Part shown: piece by piece, positions 1-8,706 of the stretch
How the letters are laid out: the number at the start of each line of letters is the position of its first letter
How positions within the stretch are numbered: the stretch's first letter is position 1
Assembly: GCF_011516825.1 (NCBI RefSeq)
Contig: NZ_WOTA01000029.1
Span: forward strand, 1-36,939
Length of the DNA: 36,939 bases
Direction of reading: 5' to 3'
DNA from: Acetobacter oeni
GTDB lineage: Bacteria > Pseudomonadota > Alphaproteobacteria > Acetobacterales > Acetobacteraceae
Notes under the pieces: generated by a model
What the model was told of the DNA's origin: nothing
The model's input: only the letters and a program-made list of their open reading frames with translations
Database searches by the model: none
Translations under genes and position numbers: made by a program

Positions 1-27
1 CGGGAAAGTCGGTCGCCGCCAGGTCTT
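1..27 (+). rRNA. rrf: 3' tail of 5S rRNA (partial)
   Basis: The first bases (GGGAAAGTCGGTCGCCGCCAG followed by GTC, split here) resemble the 3' strand of alphaproteobacterial 5S rRNA, which ends in a G-A-A-AGT-xGGTCGCCGCCAGG type sequence. An initiator tRNA follows 35 bases later, the usual order at the end of alphaproteobacterial rRNA operons (16S-tRNAs-23S-5S-tRNA-fMet). Only the tail is inside the window, so the 5' strand cannot be checked and the exact 3' end is approximate. Confidence 0.6.
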
Positions 28-61
28 CCAGTCCACCCTAAACATATCACAAAATTACCAC

Positions 62-116
<55 letters not shown>

Positions 117-138
<22 letters not shown>

Positions 139-1350
139 CTGAATTCCACATTGATGTTTTCGCAAGGCTCGCCATAGAGCGTCGCGAAGATCTCGCCACG
201 CTTGTCGCCCGGTGAGAGAACGTTCTTCTCCACCAGCGCGCGAACAGCTTCGGACGCCTCGGCCCGGTCCTCCGGCTGGTTCAGGCTCTCGGTCAGACAG
301 TCCACCTTCTTCTTGAACATCGCCGCGACATTCGGATGAATGTCGAGCGTATCCTCCAGTTCGGAGGAGAGCAAGGCGTTCAGCTCAACCTCGCGGTCGC
401 GAAGCTCCTGCATGCGTGCCTTCATATGAAGGTCGAACATCCCGTTCTCGATCGCGGTCATGATGCCGGCGATGCCTTTCTCGACTTTAGCCAGTTCGGC
501 CTTCCAGCTAGCACTGTTGGCGCGGCGCTCATGATTCAGCCGGTTGGTTTCCTCTGCATAGGCTTTCATCGCCTCAGCAGCCGCTTCGGGCGTCATCAGC
601 TTGTGCTTGAGGCCGGCCAGCACGCGCTCCTCAAGGTCGGGGGGCGCAGGATCGTTGCCTTGTTATGGCAGGAGCGGTTCGCGATCCGGTTCGAGCAGGC
701 ATAGCGGTCCTTTTCACGGAGCGAGTAGGTGCCGCCGCAGACGCCGCAGAAGACCATCCCTGAGAATAGGGATTTGGGGCGGCGCATGCCGTTCATCCGA
801 TTCGCAGCCGAGGCTCTCACTGCCGAGATAACGTTGACATATTGTGCGGCGATCTTCGCCTGACGCTCGCGGACGGCCTGCCAGAGCGCATCATCCACGA
901 TGCGTAGTTCGGGAACCTCGGTGATGATCCATTCAGATTCCGGGTTCAGCCGCGATACGCGCTTCCCGGTTGAGGGATCCTTGATATAGCGGAGCCGGTT
1001 CCAGACGAGACGGCCCACGTAAAGCTCGTTGTTGATGATCCCCGTGCCACGCTGGACATGGCCCCGGATCGTGGTGTCGATCCACAGCTTGCCGTTCGGG
1101 CCTGGAATGCTCTCGTCGTTGAGCGTGCGCGCGATCGCGCGAGGGCCGATGCCGGCCGCGAAGTCTCGGAAGATCCGACGCACCACATTAGCTTCGTTTG
1201 GGGCGATCTCCCGATCGCCCCGTGCGTCCAGCTTCTTGATCACCTTGTAGCCATAGCAGAGCCCGCCTACCAGACTTGCCTTCTTCGACCCGACCGCGCA
1301 GGCCGCGATGCGTCTTGGCGGCCAGATCTTTGAGGAACAGGGCGTTCATT
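117..1350 (-). pseudogene. Large serine recombinase remnant (site-specific integrase)
   Basis: Three reading-frame pieces together form the rear of a large serine recombinase. The piece near 1350-1270 carries the end of the catalytic domain (MNALFLKDLAAKTHRGLRG). The piece at 1243-596 holds the Recombinase domain (NEANVVRRIFRDFAAG) and a zinc ribbon (CGVCGG...CSN...C). The piece at 623-117 is the coiled-coil C-terminal part. The pieces are joined by two frameshifts: an extra base at about 1268, where the frames give GKSG and then GLCYGYK, and one in a G6 run at 639-644. The first ~100 residues, including the catalytic serine, are absent; beyond about 1350 the sequence no longer resembles a recombinase. 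The last six codons and the stop are antisense to the 3' half of tRNA-fMet. It cannot make an active enzyme. Confidence 0.8.
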
Positions 1351-1490
1351 CATAGAGTGCGACACGGACCATGGCAGGACTCCGAGCATCATCTTGCAAA
1401 AAGAGAGGGTGTCGGAGCTTATCTTACTTCTACCCGCCGGATGGTAGTCAATTCGCTGGCGTCAGCATCACGTTTTTCGGCCTGGCGCTG

Positions 1491-3530
1491 TTGGATGGCG
1501 GGTCCGGGGTCGGTGGCGCTTCTGACGATGATAGCCGCTTCCAGGTTCGGCCGGGCCTTATCCGGAGCAAAGGCGGTGGAAAGACAAGAAGTTTCCTCTC
1601 GCGGATGCGCGCGACCGTGCGGCGATCGGGAGCGTCCCGTTCTCTCCGAAATTATGCCACGTCTGGCCCGAATGCGCCCGGTGGTCCTGGCGGTGCCGCC
1701 CCACGTCGCGGTGGTCGATCCGGCGTCCGGAAAGGACGCGGGGCCGCCTTCGTGCGGGCACGGCATCTCGCGGGCTGGAATCATGCGAAATCCGGCAGCC
1801 GCCGCGTCGTCGTCAAGTCGCGCATGATGCGTGGGCCGGGCCGCGATGGCAGGGCGCGCGCCCACCTCAATTACATCCAGCGTGACGGCACGTCCCGCGA
1901 GGGGCAGCGCGGGCAGCTTTACGGGCCGGAAGCCGATCGCGATGCCTTCCTCGAACGCGGGCATGACAACCGGCATCAGTTCCGCTTCATCGTCTCGCCG
2001 GAGGATGCCGAGCAGACGCAGGATATGACCGCTTTCACGCGTGACCTGATGAAGCAGATGGAAACGGACCTCGGCACAAAACTCGACTGGGTTGCCGTCA
2101 ATCATTTCAACACCGGCCATCCTCACGTTCACATCGTCATCAATGGCCGCGACGATCAGGGGGACGATCTGGTCATCAACGGCGATTACATTACCCAAGG
2201 GGTGCGGGAACGGGCGACCGAACTGGTGACGCTGGAACTGGGTCCGGAAACAGTGCTGGAGCAACGCCGCAAGCTGGAGAATATGGTTGGGCAGGACCGC
2301 TTCACGCGGATCGACCGGCAGTTGCTGGCGTTGGCGGAAGATGGGCCGATCGACATGCGTGGCGAGCAGGGAGGCGATCATGTCCTGCGCCAGCGGCGGC
2401 TTGCGAAACTGGAGCGGAGGGGCCTCGCCAGCCAGGCCGAACCCGGTGTGTGGACGCTCGTGCCTGAGACGGAGAAAACGCTGCGCGAACTCGGGGAGCG
2501 GGGCGACATCATCCGCGCCTTGAACCGGGCGATGCACGAGCAGGGCCGCGCGCGCGATCCCGGTTTGTTCGTGTTCCATGGCCCGGCTTCACGTGACACG
2601 GTGGAGGGGCGGATACTTGACCGCCACCTCTCCGACGAATTGGGCGAAAAAATTGGCCTGGTCATCGACGGGCTGGATGGGCGCACCCATCATGTCGCCG
2701 GGATCGACCCGGTTTCGCTGGAAGGGGTACGAAACGGGAGCATTGTCGCGGTCGGCCCTGAGGTCGCAGGCCCCCGTCCCGCCGACCGGGAAATCGTGTC
2801 GGTCGCAGGCCGTGACGGTGTCTATCGCGCGGACGCGCATCTTGCGCAGGCACGTTCCATGCCACGTATTCCCGGAGGCGATGCCGACGCCTATGTCGCC
2901 TCCCATCTGCGCCGCCTGGAAGCCCTGCGGCGCGCCGGCATTGTCGAGCGGATTGAGGATGGGAGGTGGCAGATCCCCGGCGACTATCTGGAACGGGCTG
3001 CGGCGTATGATACGAGCCGCGTGAAACAGATGTCCGTGCGCGTCCTGTCCAGTCTCGATCTCGAGGCCCAGATCATGGCGGATGGTGCGACATGGCTGGA
3101 TCGGGGGCTGGTCTCGCGCGGCAGGTCGAATATGGTCGATGCCGGGTTCGGTCATGAAGTGACCGAGGCCCGGAAACAGCGTCAGGATGTGCTGATCGAA
3201 CGGGGTGACGCCTCGCGCGACAGGGAAGGGCATGTCCGCTACCGCAAGGGCCTGCTGGCGACGCTGGAACGGCGGGAACTGGACCGTGTCGGCCAGGAAC
3301 TGGGGGCATCACGCGGCACGTCATACCGTGTGATGGCGGACGGGGAGAAAATGCGTGGCACGCTGAAAGAGAAGGTCCGGCTGGCGAGCGGAACCTACGC
3401 CCTAGTTGAGAACGCCCAGGAGTTCGTGCTGGTGCCCTGGAAGCCTGTCATTGAGAACCGGATCGGCCAGGAGATTGCCAGCGTCATGCGCGCGGGCGCC
3501 ATGGATTGGCAGCTCGGGCTGGGATTGTGA
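1491..3530 (+). CDS. VirD2-like relaxase with DUF3363 domain
   Basis: A conjugative relaxase, the protein that nicks oriT and leads the transferred strand. The N-terminal part carries the VirD2-type (COG3843, MOB-P-like) nuclease with the metal-binding motif HPHVHIVINGR, preceded by FRFIVSPEDAEQTQDMTAF. The long C-terminal part matches the DUF3363 region, ending in the typical VPWKPVIENRIGQEI and W-LGLGL tail. The frame is open from 1371, but residues before about 1500 do not resemble the family; the conserved N-terminus (SDDDSRFQVRPGLIRS) suggests a start near the TTG at 1491, without a clear Shine-Dalgarno. At about 680 residues the protein is full length. It sits next to the recombinase remnant and is one of the few intact transfer genes here. 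Confidence 0.85.
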   Translation: MDGGSGVGGASDDDSRFQVRPGLIRSKGGGKTRSFLSRMRATVRRSGASRSLRNYATSGPNAPGGPGGAAPRRGGRSGVRKGRGAAFVRARHLAGWNHAKSGSRRVVVKSRMMRGPGRDGRARAHLNYIQRDGTSREGQRGQLYGPEADRDAFLERGHDNRHQFRFIVSPEDAEQTQDMTAFTRDLMKQMETDLGTKLDWVAVNHFNTGHPHVHIVINGRDDQGDDLVINGDYITQGVRERATELVTLELGPETVLEQRRKLENMVGQDRFTRIDRQLLALAEDGPIDMRGEQGGDHVLRQRRLAKLERRGLASQAEPGVWTLVPETEKTLRELGERGDIIRALNRAMHEQGRARDPGLFVFHGPASRDTVEGRILDRHLSDELGEKIGLVIDGLDGRTHHVAGIDPVSLEGVRNGSIVAVGPEVAGPRPADREIVSVAGRDGVYRADAHLAQARSMPRIPGGDADAYVASHLRRLEALRRAGIVERIEDGRWQIPGDYLERAAAYDTSRVKQMSVRVLSSLDLEAQIMADGATWLDRGLVSRGRSNMVDAGFGHEVTEARKQRQDVLIERGDASRDREGHVRYRKGLLATLERRELDRVGQELGASRGTSYRVMADGEKMRGTLKEKVRLASGTYALVENAQEFVLVPWKPVIENRIGQEIASVMRAGAMDWQLGLGL

Positions 3531-3563
3531 CGATACGTAATCCTACATTGAATTGGTGCAGGA

Positions 3564-4052
3564 TTATTTGATTGAAAAATTCAATTCCCTGTAGAGGATG
3601 AAATCATTAATGCACGTTACGCCAAATGTCTTGCATATATCGGGTATTTTTTGGCGCGAGCGTGTTGCACTTGGTTTGGAATCCTCTTTTGTGACGACGA
3701 CGCGATCTGGTTTGACCATAGCTGCGGCAATAAGAAACGGGTCGCGGCCGATCTGTTCCATCTCAACATCATCCAGATCTGGTGCATACCCAAGCGCTAA
3801 TACACGCTGCACGGTGTCGCGATCAGGGCTTTCCTCAAGAACTAAAGCCTCCTTTACGTCCGCCCGCTTTAGCCATTCAGCGAGCGCACCGTTCGAAGGC
3901 GTGACTTCATTATAGATTTCCTGAGGTATTTTCACGCAGTTCTGGTTTCCCATTTCCAGAAGCCATTCCCAGAACTGAGGAATTCGGTCGATCGGATAGT
4001 AGTCTCCGTGAGCACGAATCAGAACGTTTGCGTCGAGCAGATAGAGCGTCAT
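3564..4052 (-). CDS. PIN-domain protein, DUF4411 family (putative toxin)
   Basis: A 162-residue protein with a PIN-type start (YLLDANVLIRAH, Asp7 as the first acidic residue), a central acidic stretch (DLDDVEMEQIGRDPFLIAAA) and the DUF4411 signature VVVTKEDSKP near the end. PIN domains are Mg-dependent ribonucleases and often the toxin half of toxin-antitoxin pairs. The start overlaps the stop of the upstream ImmA/IrrE gene by four bases (ATGA at 4049-4052), so the two are co-translated. DUF4411 next to an XRE/ImmA-IrrE protein is a recurrent pair on mobile DNA. Toxicity is inferred from family and context. Confidence 0.8.
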   Translation of the reverse strand: MTLYLLDANVLIRAHGDYYPIDRIPQFWEWLLEMGNQNCVKIPQEIYNEVTPSNGALAEWLKRADVKEALVLEESPDRDTVQRVLALGYAPDLDDVEMEQIGRDPFLIAAAMVKPDRVVVTKEDSKPSATRSRQKIPDICKTFGVTCINDFILYRELNFSIK

Positions 4053-5257
4053 GCAGCGAAGCTTCGCTCTTGAAGAAGGGTGTCGACAGACGTCGGACGC
4101 ACGCCCAGAATTTTCGCAGCCCTTGTATGGGTCAGTGTTTCACCCTGGAGCGCACGACGAACCACATTCAGAAGGCTTGTTCCCAGGCGATGGCGACGAA
4201 CCATGTAATACGAAGGGCCACTACCAGTTGATTTCGACGTCCGTTGCTTCTGTTCCCGCCATCGTGCGGCGAATGCCTGAAACACAGCCGCCGCAAGTTC
4301 ATCGGAAATCTTGCCCGTGTTCGCGAGACGGTAGGTGACCACTGCCTGACTGACATTCCATGTCCGGGCAATATGGGCGGTTGCGGTAATAACTTCCGCT
4401 ACATTGGCATTGTTCAGATCGGGGAGGAGCGGGTCGGTTTCTCGCGGCAGGAGAAACTCCCCCGCAACCTTGTTGCAGAACCGCTCGATCGCGTTTTCAG
4501 ATACGCTTCCGAGTGGTCCGCTGATACCGCTTTCACCGATCCAGAGATGTGCGAGTTCGTGCATCAGCGTGAAGGCGCGAGCAGGAGCCGCGTCGTTGTC
4601 GTTGATGACGATAAAAGGTGCGACGTCGTCCGCCAGGGCGAACCCACGAAAGATGTTCTCACCGATATCGGAATGATGAGAACCAAGATCGCCCAGCAGA
4701 AGGACATAAATCCCCGTCTTTTCCGCTGCCGCGCGGAGCAACGTGAATAGTGCTACCGGATCTTTCGCCGCCCGTTGCTCATCTACAGTGACGGCCAGTG
4801 CTGCACGGATCGAAGAGACGACTGGCTGGGAGCCTCTTTTCATGGTCGCCGATCCAACGAATGGGAGGCGTAGCTCTTCGTCCTCGTCTTCCAGCACTTC
4901 GCGGAGAAGTTGTTGGCGGGCTTTTACGTCCCGAACCAGAGCGTCGAGCAACGCATTCTCTCGAACCGATCCGCGACTCCCGGCGATTGTACGGAAATCT
5001 TCGCCCCGTTCTCCGCGCTGTGGAGGATGGGGAAGGTAGAACGATACCAGCGGACGCCGATATGCCGCAGCCGCTTTCTGGAGAAGTGTCTCAGTCAGGG
5101 GGCGCTCGCCCATTTCGATTGCGCGCAGTTTCTCGACGGCTGTCAGCTTCGCGCTGTCCTTCAGCGCAAGCTTTTCCGCTGCCTCCTCAAGGGATAGCCC
5201 TGCGGTCTCCCGCGCCCAGGTCATCATCCCAGGATTGATTTGCACGGTGTGGGCCAT
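4049..5257 (-). CDS. XRE-like / ImmA-IrrE metallopeptidase (putative antitoxin)
   Basis: 402 residues. Residues 1-70 form an XRE-like helix-turn-helix region (MMTWARETAGLSLEEAAEKL), and residues 180-290 an ImmA/IrrE zinc peptidase with HELAH at 233-237 and a downstream acidic ligand candidate in VAGEFLLP. The C-terminal part (about 290-402) has a second helix-turn-helix-like stretch (LTHTRAAKILGVRP). ImmA/IrrE proteins cleave or bind repressors; when followed by a DUF4411 PIN protein they act as the putative antitoxin or regulator. This is the first gene of a two-gene minus-strand operon. Its 402-residue length fits HTH-peptidase fusions of this type. Confidence 0.82.
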   Translation of the reverse strand: MAHTVQINPGMMTWARETAGLSLEEAAEKLALKDSAKLTAVEKLRAIEMGERPLTETLLQKAAAAYRRPLVSFYLPHPPQRGERGEDFRTIAGSRGSVRENALLDALVRDVKARQQLLREVLEDEDEELRLPFVGSATMKRGSQPVVSSIRAALAVTVDEQRAAKDPVALFTLLRAAAEKTGIYVLLLGDLGSHHSDIGENIFRGFALADDVAPFIVINDNDAAPARAFTLMHELAHLWIGESGISGPLGSVSENAIERFCNKVAGEFLLPRETDPLLPDLNNANVAEVITATAHIARTWNVSQAVVTYRLANTGKISDELAAAVFQAFAARWREQKQRTSKSTGSGPSYYMVRRHRLGTSLLNVVRRALQGETLTHTRAAKILGVRPTSVDTLLQERSFAA

Positions 5258-5365
5258 TGACTCTCAAAAATTATGCCGTCTGTTGTGACTGGATGATCGT
5301 ACCTTGTGCGAAGAGTACTGCCAAGCGGTGAATGCGTGCGATGCCGGCTGCCGCTCTCATGTGAG

Positions 5366-5617
5366 CTAATGGTTCATCTTGGATGCGTCGTCCAGAGCAG
5401 CAAGGATAACGTTTCCATTGATCCCGATGGCGGTCGTGATGTCGAGGAATTCGATCACATCGATCCGACGTTCGCCGGTCTCGTATTTCGCAACATAGGA
5501 CTGCGGCTTGCCGAGCCGCTCCGCCAGCGTGGTCTGGGTCAGTCCGTTGCCGCGTCTTGCTGCGATCAGCAGTTCCATGAGACGGTGCTGTCGCGGAGAG
5601 CGCAGCGATTTCGGCAT
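5366..5617 (-). CDS. XRE-family transcriptional regulator
   Basis: An 83-residue single-domain HTH_XRE protein: LTQTTLAERLGKPQSYVAKYETGERRID (split here as the two HTH helices LTQTTLAERLG and QSYVAKYETGERR) is a textbook cro/C1 helix-turn-helix with the Y-E-x-GxRR end. It is transcribed away from the small gene at 5722 and the traG operon. The shared intergenic region holds a perfect 9-3-9 palindrome (5655-5675), so autoregulation and control of the transfer genes are plausible. Its length is normal for such a repressor. Confidence 0.85.
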   Translation of the reverse strand: MPKSLRSPRQHRLMELLIAARRGNGLTQTTLAERLGKPQSYVAKYETGERRIDVIEFLDITTAIGINGNVILAALDDASKMNH

Positions 5618-5654
5618 AGGGTGCGGTTCCGGTTGAAACTGAGGAACCGTCCCA

Positions 5655-5675
5655 ATAATCCCGTATCGGGATTAT
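5655..5675. promoter_or_regulatory. Perfect 9-3-9 palindrome, candidate operator
   Basis: The arms ATAATCCCG and CGGGATTAT flank the spacer TAT with no mismatch. The site lies between the divergent XRE regulator (start 5617) and the gene starting at 5722. A TTGAAA hexamer at 5633-5638 stands 17 bases before TAATCC (5656-5661), a weak sigma70-like pair that would place the palindrome over the -10 region of the plus-strand promoter. Binding by the XRE protein is inferred from position and symmetry. Confidence 0.6.
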
Positions 5676-5721
5676 CCCATTTCAGGATATGATCTGCGGA
5701 CCTGAAGGAAAGGGCAGCATC

Positions 5722-6012
5722 ATGACGTCCCAACCCGATAACGGAGCCGCTCCATCCGATGAGGCGCCGGACTGTCCGCTGCTGACGGCGTACGACCATC
5801 TCCATCATGTCACCTATCTCCGCCTTCTTGATGCTGAGGAAGCAGGCGCCGAGTGGCGGGAGGTGACACGGATCGTGCTTGGCCGTGATCCGGCAATTGA
5901 CAGGGATGGAGCGCGCCGATGCTGGGACTCGCATATGGCGCGGGCGAGTTGGATGCGCGACACCGGTTACCGCCAGCTCCTGACCATTCCCGGCGGGAAA
6001 ACACCGCATTGA
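5722..6012 (+). CDS. DUF2285-like small protein
   Basis: About 96 residues from the ATG at 5722, which has a GGAAAGGG Shine-Dalgarno upstream; the frame is open from 5689 but that start lacks a ribosome site. The core, with TAYDHLHHVTYLRLLDAEEA, EWREVTRIVLGRDP and a W-x(8)-W ending GYRQLL, resembles the DUF2285 helix-rich domain common in alphaproteobacterial integrative elements, often just before traG. A DNA-binding or regulatory role is suspected for the family but not shown. It diverges from the XRE repressor and precedes traG by 117 bases. Confidence 0.7.
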   Translation: MTSQPDNGAAPSDEAPDCPLLTAYDHLHHVTYLRLLDAEEAGAEWREVTRIVLGRDPAIDRDGARRCWDSHMARASWMRDTGYRQLLTIPGGKTPH

Positions 6013-6129
6013 ACGGTTCATCCGATTTCTTACACAAAGACCGCCGATTGCCGCACGGCTCCTGAATTGTCTTGCCCTGCGCGTGGTTATTCCTCCTGAC
6101 GGACGGATCATTCTGTCACGGAGGTCTTG

Positions 6130-8130
6130 ATGTCCGCATCCCGTGTGGCCTGGGGCCAAGTGATCCTGGTGCTCGCGATCATGTTTCTGTTCTGGTGGGC
6201 TGCGACCGAGTGGACGGCCTGGCGTCTGGAATTCCAGCCTGAGCTTAGGGCACCCTGGTTCAGGCTTGGGCACCGCTGGCCTGTCTACGCACCGCCGCTC
6301 TTCTTCTGGTGGTGGTATGAGTTCGATGTCTACGCGCCTGGCATTTTCGTGCATGGCGCGCGGATTGGCGTCGCGGGCGTTATTCTGGCCGTCATTGTGG
6401 CTTTCACTCTGTCGATTTGGCGGGCGCGGGCAAGGCGTCGGGTCGAAACCTATGGTTCGGCCCGCTGGGCGATCCTGCATGATATCCGCGCGGCGGGATT
6501 GCTGGGCGAGAACGGGGTCGTTCTGGGCAAATATCGCCGGCACTATCTCCGGCATGACGGGCCGGAGCATGTGCTGTGCTTCGCGCCCACCCGCTCCGGC
6601 AAGGGGGCAGGGCTGGTTATTCCGACCCTGCTGACCTGGCCCGGTTCGGCCATCATCCACGATATCAAAGGTGAAAACTGGCAGTTGACAGCCGGATTCC
6701 GCGCAACCTTCGGGCGCGTTCTGCTGTTCGACCCGACCAATCCGGCATCGGCCGCCTACAATCCGCTGCTGGAAGTCCGTCCGGGGGAATATGAAGTCCG
6801 CGATGTGCAGAACATTGCCGATATCCTGGTCGATCCGGACGGCGCGCTGGAGCGGCGCAACCACTGGGAGAAAACCTCGCATGCCCTGCTGGTCGGTGCG
6901 ATTCTGCACGTGCTTTATGCCGAAGCTGACAAGACGCTCGCCGGTGTGGCGAAATTCCTGTCCGATCCCCGGCGGTCCATCGAGACGACCCTGTCCGCTA
7001 TGATGCGGACGAATCATCTGGGAGAGAGGGGGCCACATCCCGTCGTGGCCTCGGCCGCGCGTGAACTGCTCAATAAATCGGACAACGAACGCTCCGGTGT
7101 GCTCTCCACTGCCATGTCGTTTCTCGGGCTCTATCGTGATCCCGTAGTGGCCACAGTCACCAGAAGATGTGACTGGCGGATTGAGGATCTCGTGTCCTCG
7201 GCACCGCCGGTTTCGCTTTATTTCGTCGTGCCGCCGTCAGATATCAGCCGCACCAAGCCGCTGATCCGGCTGATGCTCAACCAGATTGGACGCCGTCTGA
7301 CGGAAGATCTGGAAGCGGCGGCCACCCGGCGCAACCTGCTTCTTATGCTCGATGAATTTCCGGCTTTCGGGCGGCTGGATTTCTTCGAAAGCGCCCTGGC
7401 GTTCATGGCGGGTTATCGGATCCGGGCCTTCCTGATCGCCCAAAGCCTTAACCAGATCGAGAAGGCATATGGGCCGAACAACAGTATTCTGGACAATTGC
7501 CAGGTTCGGGTCAGCTTCGCGACCAATGACGAGCGCACCGCCAGACGGGTGTCGGATGCCCTGGGCACAGCGACGGAGCAGCGGGATTCCACCAATTATG
7601 CCGGGCATCGCCTGTCGCCCTGGCTTGGGCATCTCATGGTTTCCCGACAGGAAACCGCCAGGCCGCTCCTGACCGTGGGCGAGGTCCAGCAGCTACCCGA
7701 CCACGAGGAGCTGGTCATGCTATCTGGCTGCCCGCCCATCCGCGCCCTGAAGGTTCGTTATTATCAGGATCGACGCTTTACCATGCGCATCATGCCCCCA
7801 CCCGATCCGGCGGCGTTCGTGCGGGACGGGGATCCTGCCATTGATGTGTGGTCTGCACGGGTGGTCGCCGATGACACGCTGAGCATGCCGTCGCCCCCGG
7901 ATACCAGATCCGATGCCGATGATGCCAACAGTGGCGTCCGCCGGGAGCCGGAATTGCCCGAGCATGAGGATATCGCGCCTGAGGGGCATGATCCGGTGGC
8001 CGAGTTCGAAATTCCCGACAGCGATTCCGAGGCCGAGGTGCCGCGCGCTGCGGAACTGCGGCGACAGGGGAACATCATCTGTCAGGCCGGCATGGATCGC
8101 AATGACGGTCTGGAATTGGGAGGAAACTGA
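6130..8130 (+). CDS. traG: TraG/VirD4 type IV coupling protein
   Basis: An inner-membrane ATPase that brings the relaxase-DNA complex to the T4SS channel. Two N-terminal membrane segments (about residues 10-28 and 78-98) are followed by the Walker A motif PTRSGKGAG (about 153-161) and the Walker B motif LLLMLDEFPAFG (about 404-415). The VIPTLLTWPGS and HDIKGENWQLTAG blocks are typical of the family. The ATG at 6130 has GGAGG at 6120-6124; the TTG at 6127 is too close to that site. The frame is intact at 666 residues with an acidic tail. The CopG-like gene follows after two bases and the trb genes after that, the usual alphaproteobacterial order. Confidence 0.93.
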   Translation: MSASRVAWGQVILVLAIMFLFWWAATEWTAWRLEFQPELRAPWFRLGHRWPVYAPPLFFWWWYEFDVYAPGIFVHGARIGVAGVILAVIVAFTLSIWRARARRRVETYGSARWAILHDIRAAGLLGENGVVLGKYRRHYLRHDGPEHVLCFAPTRSGKGAGLVIPTLLTWPGSAIIHDIKGENWQLTAGFRATFGRVLLFDPTNPASAAYNPLLEVRPGEYEVRDVQNIADILVDPDGALERRNHWEKTSHALLVGAILHVLYAEADKTLAGVAKFLSDPRRSIETTLSAMMRTNHLGERGPHPVVASAARELLNKSDNERSGVLSTAMSFLGLYRDPVVATVTRRCDWRIEDLVSSAPPVSLYFVVPPSDISRTKPLIRLMLNQIGRRLTEDLEAAATRRNLLLMLDEFPAFGRLDFFESALAFMAGYRIRAFLIAQSLNQIEKAYGPNNSILDNCQVRVSFATNDERTARRVSDALGTATEQRDSTNYAGHRLSPWLGHLMVSRQETARPLLTVGEVQQLPDHEELVMLSGCPPIRALKVRYYQDRRFTMRIMPPPDPAAFVRDGDPAIDVWSARVVADDTLSMPSPPDTRSDADDANSGVRREPELPEHEDIAPEGHDPVAEFEIPDSDSEAEVPRAAELRRQGNIICQAGMDRNDGLELGGN

Positions 8131-8132
8131 CC

Positions 8133-8576
8133 GTGCACAAGCGCAGCCGACGCCTGAATGTCTATTTCGATCCCGACATCCATAAGCAACTCGAGGCCCG
8201 CGCCCTGCGGCGGGATATTTCAAAATCCGCGCTGGTGGAGACGGCGGTGCTGTCGTTCCTGACGGACGATGCCACTGAGAGGCAGGAGGCGGCGACATCG
8301 CGCCGCCTCGACCGGCTGTCGCGCCAGATGGCCGGGCTGGAGGAAGATATTTCGATCCTGGCGGAGACAGTCAGCCTGTTCGTCCGGTTCTGGCTGACCA
8401 GCACGCCACCGCTCCCGGAGAATGCGCGGGCATCTGCTCGTGCCATGGGGCTTGAACGGTTCGAAGGCTTCCTGACCGCTCTGGAACGCCGGCTGGCGAC
8501 AGGGGATCGATTCCTGCGCGACCGTCAGCGCGAGGTTGCGGCACGGCAGGATCCGTCGGGAACCGACCCCGCCTGA
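8133..8576 (+). CDS. CopG/ribbon-helix-helix-like protein of the traG-trb operon
   Basis: 147 residues starting at a GTG with GGGAGG upstream. The N-terminus (RRLNVYFDPDIHKQLEARAL and then SKSALVETAVLSFL) fits a ribbon-helix-helix DNA-binding fold. The middle is helical (LDRLSRQMAGLEEDISILAE) and includes a hydrophobic stretch near FVRFWL. A CopG-like gene between traG and trbB is standard in this conjugation module. A role in controlling the transfer operon is inferred. The frame is intact. Confidence 0.78.
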   Translation: MHKRSRRLNVYFDPDIHKQLEARALRRDISKSALVETAVLSFLTDDATERQEAATSRRLDRLSRQMAGLEEDISILAETVSLFVRFWLTSTPPLPENARASARAMGLERFEGFLTALERRLATGDRFLRDRQREVAARQDPSGTDPA

Positions 8577-8706
8577 ATGCTCCCAATTACATACGCTTTT
8601 ACCGCATCCCCCGAGATCCTTGTTGCCAGCCTGTAAATCCGCTCCCTTCTAATAATCCCTGTCGTCGTCCGGAGAGGCCGGATGACCCAAACGGACGGGG
8701 ATCCCC

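Noticed and set aside
1419..2579. 386-codon open frame antisense to the relaxase
   Set aside because: It mirrors the relaxase codons in GC-rich DNA and has no recognisable domain; the opposite strand has clear relaxase motifs.
3531..3600. Terminator after the relaxase (TAATCCT ... AGGATTA)
   Set aside because: Stem of only 7 bp with a 16-base loop and no clear T run; too weak to call.
5566..7038. 490-codon minus-strand open frame across the XRE-traG region
   Set aside because: It covers traG, whose Walker motifs are on the plus strand, and contains only low-complexity Arg/Pro-rich sequence.
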